A DNA stretch of 64,000 nucleotides from NCBI RefSeq assembly GCF_004362215.1, contig NZ_SNWR01000002.1:1984001-2048000 (forward strand), written 5' to 3'. The notes beneath the pieces were generated by a model. The model was not told where the DNA came from. It searched no databases and saw only the letters and a list, made by a program, of their open reading frames with translations. Both the position numbers and the translations under genes were made by a program. Position 1 is the stretch's first letter, and each line of letters opens with the position of its first letter. Shown here in pieces: positions 26,201 through 33,852 of this stretch. The stretch is from Paractinoplanes brasiliensis. Lineage in GTDB: Bacteria > Actinomycetota > Actinomycetes > Mycobacteriales > Micromonosporaceae.

Positions 26201-27508
26201 ACCTGGTACGCCTCCGACGAGGACACCAACCCGTGGCTGCGGCTCGGTTTCCTCAAACCGCGTCAGGTCAACGGCATCCGGGTCCGGCTCGCCGACGGGG
26301 TCGCCGCGTCGCGCATCTGGCGGGTCACCGTGCTCGGCGACACCGGCGTCCGCACCGGCTACCTCGACGACGGCGGTTCGCTGCGGTTCGAACCATCGCT
26401 GCGCACCGGCACGATCACGGTGCTGTTCGCCAACGACTTCCCGGCCCGCTCGCTCGACCCCTACCGCAACACCACCCGCGAGCTGCCGTTGGGCGTCAGC
26501 GAGCTGTCCGTGCTGGACGACCCGCCGGTCACCCGCAACGACCCCGACCGCAAGCTCTACCTGCGCTGCGGCACCGGGCCGGCGGTGAGCGTGGCCGGGG
26601 TGCAACGAACGACCGCGCTGGTGGCGAGCCGCCGCGAGCTGGTCGAGGGCCGCGAGGTGGCGGCGCGGCTCTGCGGTCCCGCGGGCACCGGCCCGATCCG
26701 GGTGGCGTCCGGGGAGACGCGGGTGATCGCGGTCGCGGCGCCGACAGCCGACCCCGTGCGGCTCAACCTGACCCCGCTGCGCGGACCCGAGGCCGGCCAG
26801 GGCGGCGGCGAGAGCGAGACGGTCAAGAGCCAGGAGAGCCCCGTACGGGTCGACGAGTGGACCGCCACGACCCGGCGCGTGCACCTGGAGGCCTCACCGG
26901 CCCAGCGGGTTCTGGCCATGCGCGAGAACACCAACCCGGGCTGGCAGGCGACGCTGGGCGGCGAGACGCTGCAACCGCTGATCGTCGACGGCTGGCAGCA
27001 GGGCTGGATCGTGCCCGCGGGCCCGGCCGGCCAGGTGACGTTGCGGTTCGCGCCCGATCAGACCTTCGGCACCGCCCTGGGGGCGGGCGCTGTGCTGCTC
27101 ACCGGCGTGGCCGTGGCCGCCGTGATCCCGCCACGCCGGCCCGCTCCGGCCGCGGTGCCCGTCCGGCGCCGGCGCCGCTGGCTGCTGCCGCCGCTGGTCG
27201 GCGGGGGCGCGCTGCTGGTCGTGGGCGGCGTGACCGCGGCCGGGCTGACCGCGCTGGGGCTGGCCGTGGTCGTCGGTCTGCGCGCGCTGGGCCCGCACCT
27301 GGACAACCAGGACGGACGGTGGTTGCGCCGGGCCCTGGGCTGGGCCCGGTTCCTCCTGCCAGCCTCGCTGTTCGCCGTCGCCGGGTGGTTCTCGGTGACG
27401 AGCGAGAACACGCACACCGCGGCGCTGCCTCAGCTCGCCGCGGTGACCGCCGGAGTCGCGCTCTGGCTCTCGGTCCTGTTCCCCGGGGGGCGCCGGCGGC
27501 GCAGGTGA
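23288..27508 (+). CDS. aftD: Alpha-(1->3)-arabinofuranosyltransferase AftD-like (DUF3367)
   Basis: A 1406-residue GT-C membrane glycosyltransferase. The first 420 residues hold about eleven helices, with the outer loop STAIDTKVDLVIDPAGWLGR containing the aspartate expected to be catalytic. The long extracytoplasmic part contains two F5/8-type (CBM-like) domains, near residues 715-860 (FAALDGNPATSWRSAPG) and 940-1080 (VVADGDLGTTWYASDEDT). Further helices close the protein (about 1260-1400). AftD adds alpha-1,3-arabinose branches from decaprenyl-phospho-arabinose to arabinogalactan and lipoarabinomannan in mycobacteria. The domain order and neighbours agree. A GGGAG ribosome site precedes the ATG. 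The 3' end overlaps the convergent acyltransferase gene by 79 bases. The acceptor glycan in this organism is not known. Confidence 0.88.
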   Translation: MRPAVKSSVDDGVPRSVWRLRLLAVCAGLTALAFLQSPGSTAIDTKVDLVIDPAGWLGRALHVWDPAGTFGQLQNQAYGYLWPMGPFFLVGKLLAVPAWVVQRLWWALLLSLAFTGLVLLAERLRIGTPWARIIAGVAFALSPRILTELGPISVEAWPTALAPWVLIPLIGLRQGVPIRRAVTRSALVVACAGGVNATAVLAVVPLAVLWLAGLRPARLRFLALAAWGAAVAAATAWWLVPLLLLGRYSPPFLDYIETAAVTTAPTDTTTVLRGASHWHAYLTSAFGPLWPAGRRIATETLLVVATLVVAGLGLAGLGRRGVPHRWFLVTGLLAGLALVGLGHVGAIDGLFADAQRSFLDGAGAPLRNVHKFDVVLRLPLVLGLAHLLGLALRSARTAPLPARKPARLRAAAVTGASMVAIAGVAAPALAGGVVPPGSFAEVPGYWRDATTWLDRNLDAEQVLVVPGARFPQYLWGRPSDEITQALMRGNWGVRNSIPLTPPGTIRLLDSVEEALSTGAGSPGLAPLLSRSGVRYLLLRSDLNYGRAQATPPIVARQALLRSPGLTPVATFGPEIGGGALPGAFVDDGLDVSVPALEVWRVDRPVKAITAYDAAGLTTVVGGPESLLDAAAAGKLPDGPTVLAGDRPDDLSPGPVVLTDGMRRREVAFGMATDRASATLEAGDDGRLGAPARDYLPGWGDEQDTVVRYQGIRTVRASSAYSEANALIGSRPAHQPFAALDGNPATSWRSAPGLPSAGQWIEVELPGKRVVSSLGLTLDQGTDSVPTRVTVRVGPNEPVTREVFGTSVNIPLPGDIPADTVRVTVNAVRDVRLGYGGVGFTELSIPGVVAQRTLAVPASPVAGRPADMVFSAAPATPACYFADGRPYCSGGKLRDSEDGGYIDRAVQVPQTALYKVTVRARPRPGSALNAMLDPGGSASVTRGIVPSATASSTGVPDPAARPGVVADGDLGTTWYASDEDTNPWLRLGFLKPRQVNGIRVRLADGVAASRIWRVTVLGDTGVRTGYLDDGGSLRFEPSLRTGTITVLFANDFPARSLDPYRNTTRELPLGVSELSVLDDPPVTRNDPDRKLYLRCGTGPAVSVAGVQRTTALVASRRELVEGREVAARLCGPAGTGPIRVASGETRVIAVAAPTADPVRLNLTPLRGPEAGQGGGESETVKSQESPVRVDEWTATTRRVHLEASPAQRVLAMRENTNPGWQATLGGETLQPLIVDGWQQGWIVPAGPAGQVTLRFAPDQTFGTALGAGAVLLTGVAVAAVIPPRRPAPAAVPVRRRRRWLLPPLVGGGALLVVGGVTAAGLTALGLAVVVGLRALGPHLDNQDGRWLRRALGWARFLLPASLFAVAGWFSVTSENTHTAALPQLAAVTAGVALWLSVLFPGGRRRRR

Positions 27509-28629
27509 CCGAGCCGCAGGAACGGCTTCTCGACCAGGTAGTAACTGAGGGCGGCCAGCACCAGGCCGCCCGCCACGGTCTCGGCGTACGTGCGCAGCAG
27601 GCTGCCGGTGAACTCGGGGCGGCCGGTGGTCTCGTACAGCATCTCGAGCACGAACGGGTGCCACAGGAACAGCCCGTACGAGACCAGGCCGAGCCAGCGG
27701 GCGATCGGCGAGCCGAAGGCCGCCTTGGCGCGCGTCTGCGGCCCGAACGCCAGCGGCAGCATGACCAGCACCGCGATCGCCGCGTAGATCGTGAGCTTGA
27801 AGCCGAACTGGGCGGCGGTCGGCTCGACCAGGTTGCGCGGGCCGGCCATCGAGGTGGTGGAGACGGCAAGCAGGGCGAACGCGGTGGCCCAGCAGGCCAG
27901 CGGGGCGCGGCCCAGGTCGTTGAGGAAGCGCCAGCGCGGCAGCAGGTTGTTGGCCAGCGAGACGTGCACGGAGGCCAGCGCCATGCCGGCTCCGAACCAG
28001 AGCGCGTACGAGGGGAGCCAGGTGGTGTGCCGGCCGAGCGAGAGCACGCCCGCGCTCAGCAGGGCGATCCAGGTGGCCGTGATCAGCGCGGCGGCGAGCA
28101 GGATGAGGATCGGCCGCCCGGCCCGCCGCTTGCCGCGCAACGCGAGGACGGCCAGGATCGGCAGCAGCACGTAGAACGCGGCCTCGGTGGCCAGGCTCCA
28201 GGTGTGCCCGAGCGCGTGCCGCAGCCCGTACGCCTCGTAGATCTGCGTCAGCGTGAGATGCCGCGCCCAGTCCCCGGCCGAGGCGTCGTGGTTGCGGGGC
28301 ACGACGAGCAGGCAGACCACGACAGTGACCCAGTACGCCGGCAGGATGCGCAACGCCCGCCGCCAGAGGTAGCCGCCCGCCCCCGGCATCGACTGCCCGG
28401 TGGCCCGCGCGTGCGCCCACGGACGGTAGAGCAGGAACCCCGAGAGCACGAAGAAAACGGCCACCCCGACGTCCAGCCGGGCCAGCCAGCCGGCCCACGG
28501 ACCGTCGCCGACGTTGACCCCCGTGGCGAAGCCGACGTGGTGCGCGACCACGGCAAGCGCTCCCACCACCCGGACGGCGTCCAGTGGCGGGAGTCGATGC
28601 AGGGACCTGTTCGTAACGGGCGCAGACAT
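27430..28629 (-). CDS. Acyltransferase-3 family membrane protein
   Basis: A 399-residue protein with ten membrane helices. The signature sequences are LPPLDAVRVVGALAVVAHHV, with the conserved histidine pair, and VFFVLSGFLLYRPW. Later come RILPAYWVTVVV and the C-terminal VSYGLFLWHPFVLEMLY. These proteins move acetyl or other acyl groups from cytosolic CoA onto sugars outside the membrane. Mycobacterial Rv0228 has the same type and place. The ATG at 28629 is followed by a sequence fitting the family; a longer frame to 28653 is less likely. It is transcribed towards aftD and diverges from the DUF3068 gene. O-acylation of the cluster's glycan is a likely role. Confidence 0.88.
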   Translation of the reverse strand: MSAPVTNRSLHRLPPLDAVRVVGALAVVAHHVGFATGVNVGDGPWAGWLARLDVGVAVFFVLSGFLLYRPWAHARATGQSMPGAGGYLWRRALRILPAYWVTVVVCLLVVPRNHDASAGDWARHLTLTQIYEAYGLRHALGHTWSLATEAAFYVLLPILAVLALRGKRRAGRPILILLAAALITATWIALLSAGVLSLGRHTTWLPSYALWFGAGMALASVHVSLANNLLPRWRFLNDLGRAPLACWATAFALLAVSTTSMAGPRNLVEPTAAQFGFKLTIYAAIAVLVMLPLAFGPQTRAKAAFGSPIARWLGLVSYGLFLWHPFVLEMLYETTGRPEFTGSLLRTYAETVAGGLVLAALSYYLVEKPFLRLGHLRRRRPPGNRTESQSATPAVTAAS

Positions 28630-28657
28630 AAACCGTCCCAGGGGGTCGCGCAACTAT

Positions 28658-28675
28658 GTAACTGGCGAGTAACCT
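28658..28675. promoter_or_regulatory. GTAAC-N6-GTAAC direct repeat with -10 TAACCT
   Basis: GTAAC at 28658-28662 and again at 28669-28673 are six bases apart, between the divergent acyltransferase and DUF3068 genes. The second copy is part of TAACCT (28670-28675), a possible -10 for the rightward gene. The 5-6-5 spacing equals that of the three other boxes in the cluster. Confidence 0.5.
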
Positions 28676-28740
28676 GCGCCCATTATGGGTGATCGGGCCG
28701 TGCGGGGATACCGGCCGATTGATAACGATGGGAGGGCTCC

Positions 28741-29802
28741 GTGAGGGCTCGCTGGGGTGCCGTGCTGTTCGGCATCGGCGTCTTCGCCGTGGTTGTTGCC
28801 GCGGGTTGTGCGTTCTACGTCGCGCCGTCGGTGGCGCGGCTGCCTTACGACCTGGCGCTGTGCAAGCCGGATCAGTCGACCGGCTGCCTGCGGCCGAGCG
28901 TGGCCGAGGCGAAGGACGCCAAGTTCCTGCAGACCAAGGGTGGGGAGGGCGTGGACACGCCGGTCATCGCGGTGCAGACCGGCACGCTGCGGTCCACCAC
29001 CGAGATCGCACCCCAGGCCGACCTGACCAACGAGGAGATCAAGGACGACGACACCGTCATCTGGAACGGGTACGGCACCGTCACCTGGGTCGAGACCAAC
29101 GAGATGGTCAGCCAGTACAAGGCCGGCATCGCCCTCGACCGCGACACCGCGGCCGCCGTCGACTGGTCTCAGCAGTACCTGCAGGACGCGGGCGAGGACG
29201 CGCCGTCCGAGGTCGTCTTCGCCGGGCAGCTCTACAAGTTCCCGTTCGGCACCGAGAAGAAGGACTACGAGTACTTCGACCGTGACCTGCGGAAGGCGCA
29301 GCCGATCCAGTACCAGGGCACCGAAAAGATCAACGGTCTGGAGACGTACCGCTTCCAGCAGGTCATCCCGGAGACCCCGCTGAACTTCTCGGAGGAGCGG
29401 CTCAGCGGCCTGCTGTCCAAGTTCGCCCCGGGCGCCGGCGGCGGCCAGGTCAACTACAGCAACACCCGCACGATCTGGGTCGAGCCGGTCTCCGGCACCT
29501 TCATCAAGGTGCAGGAGCAGCAGAAGAAGACGCTGGTTCCCGAGACGGGCGCGCCGACCGACCTGCTCGACGGCAACTTCGTCTACACCGACGAGACGGT
29601 CGCCAACAACGTCAAGTCGGCCGGCGACACCAAGGACTCGGTGCTGCTGATCAGCCGCAACCTGCCGATCGGCCTCGCCGTGCTGGGCGCGCTGCTGCTC
29701 ATCGCCGGCCTCGTCATGGTCACCACCGGCCGCCGGGCGTCCGCCCGTCACCGCGCCGAGGAGATCACCGAGGCCGAGGCTGAGGCCGACGCCAAGGCCT
29801 GA
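28741..29802 (+). CDS. DUF3068 (PorA-family) membrane-anchored protein
   Basis: A 353-residue protein with an N-terminal membrane helix (residues 5-27), an outer domain of about 270 residues and a C-terminal helix (IGLAVLGALLLIAGLVMVTT) with a charged tail. This is the layout of DUF3068, which was linked to porin PorA of corynebacteria but is widespread in actinobacteria without an outer membrane. The outer domain has the usual aromatic repeats (FPFGTEKKDYEYFDRDLRK). The GTG at 28741 has GGGAGGG at a normal distance. A strong terminator follows the gene. Function is unproven; its place at the end of the aftD cluster suggests an envelope role. Confidence 0.87.
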   Translation: MRARWGAVLFGIGVFAVVVAAGCAFYVAPSVARLPYDLALCKPDQSTGCLRPSVAEAKDAKFLQTKGGEGVDTPVIAVQTGTLRSTTEIAPQADLTNEEIKDDDTVIWNGYGTVTWVETNEMVSQYKAGIALDRDTAAAVDWSQQYLQDAGEDAPSEVVFAGQLYKFPFGTEKKDYEYFDRDLRKAQPIQYQGTEKINGLETYRFQQVIPETPLNFSEERLSGLLSKFAPGAGGGQVNYSNTRTIWVEPVSGTFIKVQEQQKKTLVPETGAPTDLLDGNFVYTDETVANNVKSAGDTKDSVLLISRNLPIGLAVLGALLLIAGLVMVTTGRRASARHRAEEITEAEAEADAKA

Positions 29803-29818
29803 CCGAACCGGAACACGG

Positions 29819-29854
29819 CAGCGGGAGCCCTTCGTCACCGAAGGGCTCCCGCTG
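29819..29854 (+). terminator. Strong hairpin terminator after the DUF3068 gene
   Basis: A 16-bp stem without mismatch (left arm 29819-29834, right arm 29839-29854) closes a TCAC loop 17 bases after the stop codon. There is no long U-run, as usual in high-GC actinobacteria. It marks the right edge of the envelope cluster. Confidence 0.85.
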
Positions 29855-29963
29855 TCGCTTGTGCCCGCGGCGGCGCCGGGATCTTTACGGGACCTTTAAG
29901 GCCCTGTTATGGCAGCCCTGGATACGTTCCTGACCGACAGAGGGACGAGCCGGGAGGTACAGC

Positions 29964-30386
29964 ATGTTGCCGGTCATGGTCACCGACATGAGCGCGGGAC
30001 GGCAGCCGCGCCGGGAGCGGTCACTCGAGCTGCTGGCGGGCCGGCGTCTGGAGTATCTGCGGCTGGGGCACGCCTTCGTGCTGAGCTTCACCGGGGGCGA
30101 ACAGGTTCTGGTCGAGACGGCGGTGCAACTGGCCCTGCCCGGGCGTGGGCGCGTCGTGGCCGAGCCCGGCGACCACCCCTCCGACGAGCTGGCCGAGCTG
30201 CTCGGCGACGAGGTCGTCTCCGCCCGTACGGGAAAGGCCGGCGAGCTGCTGCTGACCTTCGCCGGCGGCGCCGAGCTGCTGATCTGCCCTCACGCCGACG
30301 TCGAGTCGTGGGCCGTCACCTCCCCCGGCGGCTTCCTGATCGTCTGCCTGGCCGGCGGCGAGACAGCCACCTGGGGCGAACTGTAG
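29964..30386 (+). CDS. Small conserved protein, DUF6188-like
   Basis: A 140-residue soluble protein with alternating beta-strand patterns (LEYLRLGHAFVLSFTGGEQV; ELLLTFAGGAELLICPHADV; GFLIVCLAGGETATW). The pattern reminds me of small actinobacterial proteins grouped as DUF6188, some of which act as immunity-like or accessory proteins. I am not certain of the family. GGGAGG precedes the ATG at 29964. The gene stands alone between two terminators, so it has its own promoter. Confidence 0.65.
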   Translation: MLPVMVTDMSAGRQPRRERSLELLAGRRLEYLRLGHAFVLSFTGGEQVLVETAVQLALPGRGRVVAEPGDHPSDELAELLGDEVVSARTGKAGELLLTFAGGAELLICPHADVESWAVTSPGGFLIVCLAGGETATWGEL

Positions 30387-30392
30387 AAACGG

Positions 30393-30431
30393 CGACGGAG
30401 CAGCCCCCCGAGCGGGGGAGCTGCTCCGTCG
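30393..30431. terminator. Bidirectional terminator between 30386 and katG
   Basis: A 12-bp outer stem (30393-30404 with 30420-30431) is continued by a 5-bp C/G stem and a GAGC loop, with one bulged A at 30419. It lies between convergent genes and can serve both. Confidence 0.8.
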
Positions 30432-30439
30432 GAGCGATA

Positions 30440-32683
30440 TCAGGCGCGGGCCAGGTCGAACCGGTCGGCGTCCATGACCTTCACCCAGGCGGCGACGAAG
30501 TCGTTGACGAACTTCTCACCGGCGTCGCTGCTGGCGTACACCTCGGCGAGGGCACGCAGCTGCGAGTTCGAGCCGAAGATGAGGTCGACCGCGGTGGCCG
30601 TCCACTTCACCTGGTCGGTGGCCAGGTCACGGATCTCGTACAGGTGCTCGCCGGTCTCGGCCGCCTTCCAGCGGGTGCCCGGGGAGAGCAGGTTGACGAA
30701 GAAGTCGGTCGTCAGCTGCCCCGGCTTGTCGGTCAGCACACCGTGCTCGCTGCCGCCGAAGTTGTTGCCCAGGGCCCGCAGACCGCCGACCAGGACGGTC
30801 ATCTCGGGGGCGGTCAGGTTGAGCATGTAGGCACGGTCGACCAGCAGGACCTCGGGCTGGGTCTTCTCGCCCGGACGCAGGTAGTTGCGGAAACCGTCGG
30901 CCCGCGGCTCGAGCACCTTGAACGACTCGACGTCGGTCTGCTCCTGCGTGGCGTCGGTGCGGCCCGGGTGGAACGGCACAGTGACCTTGACACCCGCGTC
31001 CAGCGCCGCCTTCTCGACAGCGGCCGAACCGGCCAGCACGATCAGGTCGGCCAGCGAGACCTGGGCGCCACCGGCCGCGTTGAACTCGGCCTGGATGCCC
31101 TTGAGCTTCTCGATCACCGGGGCCGCGCCCTGGTTGACCTCCCAGCTGCGCTGCGGCTCGAGGGCGATGCGGGCGCCGTTCGCACCGCCGCGCTTGTCGG
31201 TCGAGCGGAACGACGCGGCCGAGGCCCACGCGGTCGAGACGAGCTCGGCAACGGACAGGCCGGACTCGAGCACCTTCGCCTTGAGCGTGGCGATGTCGGC
31301 CTCGCTGACCAGCGGGCCCTCGTGCGCCGGAACCGGGTCCTGCCACAGCTGCGGCTCGGCAACGTACGGGCCGAGGAAGCGGCTGACCGGGCCCATGTCA
31401 CGGTGCAGCAGCTTGTACCACGCCTTGGCGTAGGCCAGCGCGAACTCGTCCGGGTTCTCCAGGAAGCGGCGCGAGATCTTCTCGTAAGCCGGGTCCATAC
31501 GCAGCGACAGGTCGGTCGTGAGCATCGTCGGACGGTGCTTCTTCTCGGGGTCGAAGGCGTCCGGGATGATCTCGTCGGTGGTCTTGGCCACGTACTGCTT
31601 GGCGCCGCCGGGGCTGGTGGTGAGCTCCCACTCGTAGCCGAACAGGATCTCGAAGAAGCGGTTGCTCCACTGGGTCGGCTTGTCGGTCCAGGTGACCTCG
31701 AGGCCGGAGGTGATGGTGTCCTTGCCCTTGCCGCTGCCGTGCGTGCTCAGCCAGCCCAGGCCCTGCGCCTCGATCGGGGCGCCCTCGGGCTCGGGACCGA
31801 CGTGGTTGTCGGCCGGGGCGGCGCCGTGGGTCTTGCCGAACGTGTGGCCGCCGGCGATCAGCGCGACGGTCTCCTCGTCGTTCATCGCCATGCGGGCGAA
31901 CGTCTCACGGATGAAGTGCGCCGCGGCGATCGGGTCGGCGCTGCCCTTGGGGCCCTCGGGGTTGACGTAGATGAGGCCCATCTCGGTCGCGCCGACTCCC
32001 TCGGACATCGTCTTCTCGGAGGCGTAGCGCTCGTCACCGAGCCAGGTGTCCTCGGGACCCCAGAAGATCTCCTCCGGCTCCCAGGTGTCGACGCGGCCGA
32101 AGCCGAAGCCGAAGGTCTTGAAGCCCATCGACTCCATGGCCACGTTGCCCGCGAGCACCAGCAGGTCGGCCCACGAGATCTTCTGGCCGTACTTGGCCTT
32201 GACCGGCCACAGCAGGCGGCGGGCCTTGTCGAGGTTGGCGTTGTCGGGCCAGCTGTTGAGCGGGGCGAAACGCTGCCCGCCGTCGCCGGCGCCGCCACGG
32301 CCGTCCTGGATGCGGTAGGTGCCCGCGGCGTGCCAGGACATGCGGATCATCAGGCCGCCGTAGTGCCCGAAGTCGGCCGGCCACCAGTCCTGCGAGGTGG
32401 TCAGGACGGTGACGATGTCCTGCTTGAGCGCCTCGACGTCGAGCTTGGCGAACTCCTGCGCGTACTGGAAGCTGGGGCCGAGGGGGTCGGCCTTCGACGA
32501 GTGGGCGTGCAGCACCGACAGGTCGAGCTGGTTGGGCCACCAGTCCCGGTTCGTCCGGGGGCGGCCGCCGGTCTTGGGCGTCGGCGAATCGATCGCCGGG
32601 TTCTCGCTCTCGCTGCCGTGCGAAGTCACGGAGTCGTGCGCGACCGGACAGCCGGCAGCGTCTCCGAGTTGGGCGTCGCTCAT
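30440..32683 (-). CDS. katG: Catalase-peroxidase KatG
   Basis: A 747-residue haem enzyme that removes hydrogen peroxide by catalase and peroxidase reactions in the cytosol. The distal triad is visible in LMIRMSWHAAGTYR (R114, W117, H118), and the proximal histidine in IAGGHTFGKTHG (H281). The residues of the covalent Met-Tyr-Trp adduct that gives catalase activity are W117, Y240 (MGLIYVNPEGP) and M266 (FARMAMND). The second, non-haem-binding half is complete. Its ATG overlaps the furA stop (ATGA) and GGAAGGAAAA is the ribosome site, so it is translated with furA and repressed by it. A bidirectional terminator lies past the gene. Confidence 0.97.
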   Translation of the reverse strand: MSDAQLGDAAGCPVAHDSVTSHGSESENPAIDSPTPKTGGRPRTNRDWWPNQLDLSVLHAHSSKADPLGPSFQYAQEFAKLDVEALKQDIVTVLTTSQDWWPADFGHYGGLMIRMSWHAAGTYRIQDGRGGAGDGGQRFAPLNSWPDNANLDKARRLLWPVKAKYGQKISWADLLVLAGNVAMESMGFKTFGFGFGRVDTWEPEEIFWGPEDTWLGDERYASEKTMSEGVGATEMGLIYVNPEGPKGSADPIAAAHFIRETFARMAMNDEETVALIAGGHTFGKTHGAAPADNHVGPEPEGAPIEAQGLGWLSTHGSGKGKDTITSGLEVTWTDKPTQWSNRFFEILFGYEWELTTSPGGAKQYVAKTTDEIIPDAFDPEKKHRPTMLTTDLSLRMDPAYEKISRRFLENPDEFALAYAKAWYKLLHRDMGPVSRFLGPYVAEPQLWQDPVPAHEGPLVSEADIATLKAKVLESGLSVAELVSTAWASAASFRSTDKRGGANGARIALEPQRSWEVNQGAAPVIEKLKGIQAEFNAAGGAQVSLADLIVLAGSAAVEKAALDAGVKVTVPFHPGRTDATQEQTDVESFKVLEPRADGFRNYLRPGEKTQPEVLLVDRAYMLNLTAPEMTVLVGGLRALGNNFGGSEHGVLTDKPGQLTTDFFVNLLSPGTRWKAAETGEHLYEIRDLATDQVKWTATAVDLIFGSNSQLRALAEVYASSDAGEKFVNDFVAAWVKVMDADRFDLARA

Positions 32684-33102
32684 GATTTTCCTTCCGAACA
32701 GTCGGGACAGGTGCCCCAATAGACGACCTCTGCCTCGTCGATCACGAAGCCGTGGTCGTCCGAGGCGGAAAGACAGGGCGAGTGGCCGGCAGCACAGTCG
32801 ACGTCGGCGATCGCGCCGCACGAGCGGCACACGACGTGATGGTGGTTGTCCGCCACCCGGGTCTCGTAACGGGCGGTCGCGCCGGCGGGCTCGATGCGCC
32901 GCACCAGCCGGGCGTCGGTGAGCGCGCGGAGCACGTCGTAGACCGCCTGGTGGGAAACCGTGGGAAGGTCAGCCCGGACCAGCGCGATCACCGTGTCGGT
33001 GTCGACGTGCGGGTGGTCCCGAAGCGCCGCGAGCACCGCCAGCCGGGGCCGGGTCACGCGCAACGATACCGCCCGCAGCTGCTCTGCGAGGTCGGACGTC
33101 AC
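32680..33102 (-). CDS. furA: Fur-family peroxide-sensing repressor FurA
   Basis: A 140-residue Fur protein. The winged helix comes first (LRVTRPRLAVLAAL; PTVSHQAVYDVLRALTDA), followed by the metal-binding part NHHHVVCRSCG and the second cysteine pair CPDC near the C-terminus, which would hold a structural zinc. FurA of mycobacteria and FurS/CatR-like proteins of streptomycetes repress their own operon and katG until oxidised by peroxide. The start is the GTG at 33102, without a Shine-Dalgarno sequence, as in the known leaderless furA messages. The gene order furA-katG with a four-base overlap supports the assignment. Confidence 0.93.
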   Translation of the reverse strand: MTSDLAEQLRAVSLRVTRPRLAVLAALRDHPHVDTDTVIALVRADLPTVSHQAVYDVLRALTDARLVRRIEPAGATARYETRVADNHHHVVCRSCGAIADVDCAAGHSPCLSASDDHGFVIDEAEVVYWGTCPDCSEGKS

Positions 33103-33138
33103 GGGAAGACCTTAGCCCTCTTTTCTGGAATGAATCAA
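33103..33138 (-). promoter_or_regulatory. Leaderless furA promoter with FurA operator
   Basis: Read on the minus strand, TTGATT (33138-33133) and TAAGGT (33114-33109) are 18 bases apart. TAAGGT ends six bases before the GTG, so transcription should begin at the start codon. The AT-rich stretch between them (TTGATTCATTCCAGAA, 33138-33123) is very similar in type to FurA operators upstream of actinobacterial furA genes. Confidence 0.75.
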
Positions 33139-33149
33139 GTTTTGTGCCG

Positions 33150-33755
33150 TTACTCGCCCAGGGCGTCGCGCTCCGCCTTGATGGTGGTGTCGTCACCGTG
33201 GCCGGTGTGCACGACGGTCTCGCCCGGCAGCGTGAACAGCTTGGCCCGGATCGACCGCACGATCAGGCCGGCGTCGGAGTACGAGCGCCCGGTCGCCCCC
33301 GGCCCGCCCTGGAAGAGCGTGTCGCCGGTGAAGACGCAGCCCAGCGCGGGCGCGTACAGGCAGACGGCCCCCGGGGCGTGGCCCGGCGTGTGCAGGACGG
33401 TCAGGCCGCCCCAGAGCTGCTGCCCGTCGGCCAGGTCCTCGTCCCAGCGCACCTCGGCGCCGTGGGTCAGCTCCCACAGCGGGCGCTCGGCCGGGTGCAG
33501 CAGGATCGGCGCGCCGGTGCGCTCGCGCAGGGCGGGCGCCACCCGTACGTGGTCGTCGTGGGCGTGCGTGCAGACGATCGCGCGGACCGTCCGCTCCCCA
33601 GCCACCGCCAGAATCGCGTCGACGTCGTGCGGCGCGTCGATCACCACGCACTCGGCGTCGTCACCGACCACCCAGACGTTGTTGTCGACGTCGAAGGTCT
33701 GCCCGTCGAGGCTGAACGTTCCGGACACGACGCCGTGATCCACCCGAGGCTGCAT
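33150..33755 (-). CDS. Metallo-beta-lactamase-fold hydrolase, glyoxalase II-like
   Basis: A 201-residue MBL-fold enzyme. The zinc site HxHxDH is CTHAHDDH, with further ligands in LHTPGHAPGAVCL (His), FTGDTLFQGGPG (Asp) and VHTGHGDDTT (final His). It resembles short actinobacterial hydroxyacylglutathione hydrolase-like proteins that probably cleave thioesters of other thiols, such as mycothiol; this is an inference. The ATG at 33755 stands seven bases behind TATCGT, so a leaderless message is likely; the GTG at 33764 is an alternative. It is co-oriented with furA, but furA has its own promoter. Confidence 0.87.
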   Translation of the reverse strand: MQPRVDHGVVSGTFSLDGQTFDVDNNVWVVGDDAECVVIDAPHDVDAILAVAGERTVRAIVCTHAHDDHVRVAPALRERTGAPILLHPAERPLWELTHGAEVRWDEDLADGQQLWGGLTVLHTPGHAPGAVCLYAPALGCVFTGDTLFQGGPGATGRSYSDAGLIVRSIRAKLFTLPGETVVHTGHGDDTTIKAERDALGE

Positions 33756-33852
33756 GCCGCTCACGATACCGATCCGGGCTGCCGCGCCCACGGGCCGTAA
33801 GCGACAATGAGCCCGCACGGACGCTGACCGACCCCTTGAAAGGACCCGCGCC

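Noticed and set aside
29909..32722. 937-codon frame on the plus strand across katG
   Set aside because: Runs through a terminator and the antisense of katG; composition typical of shadows.
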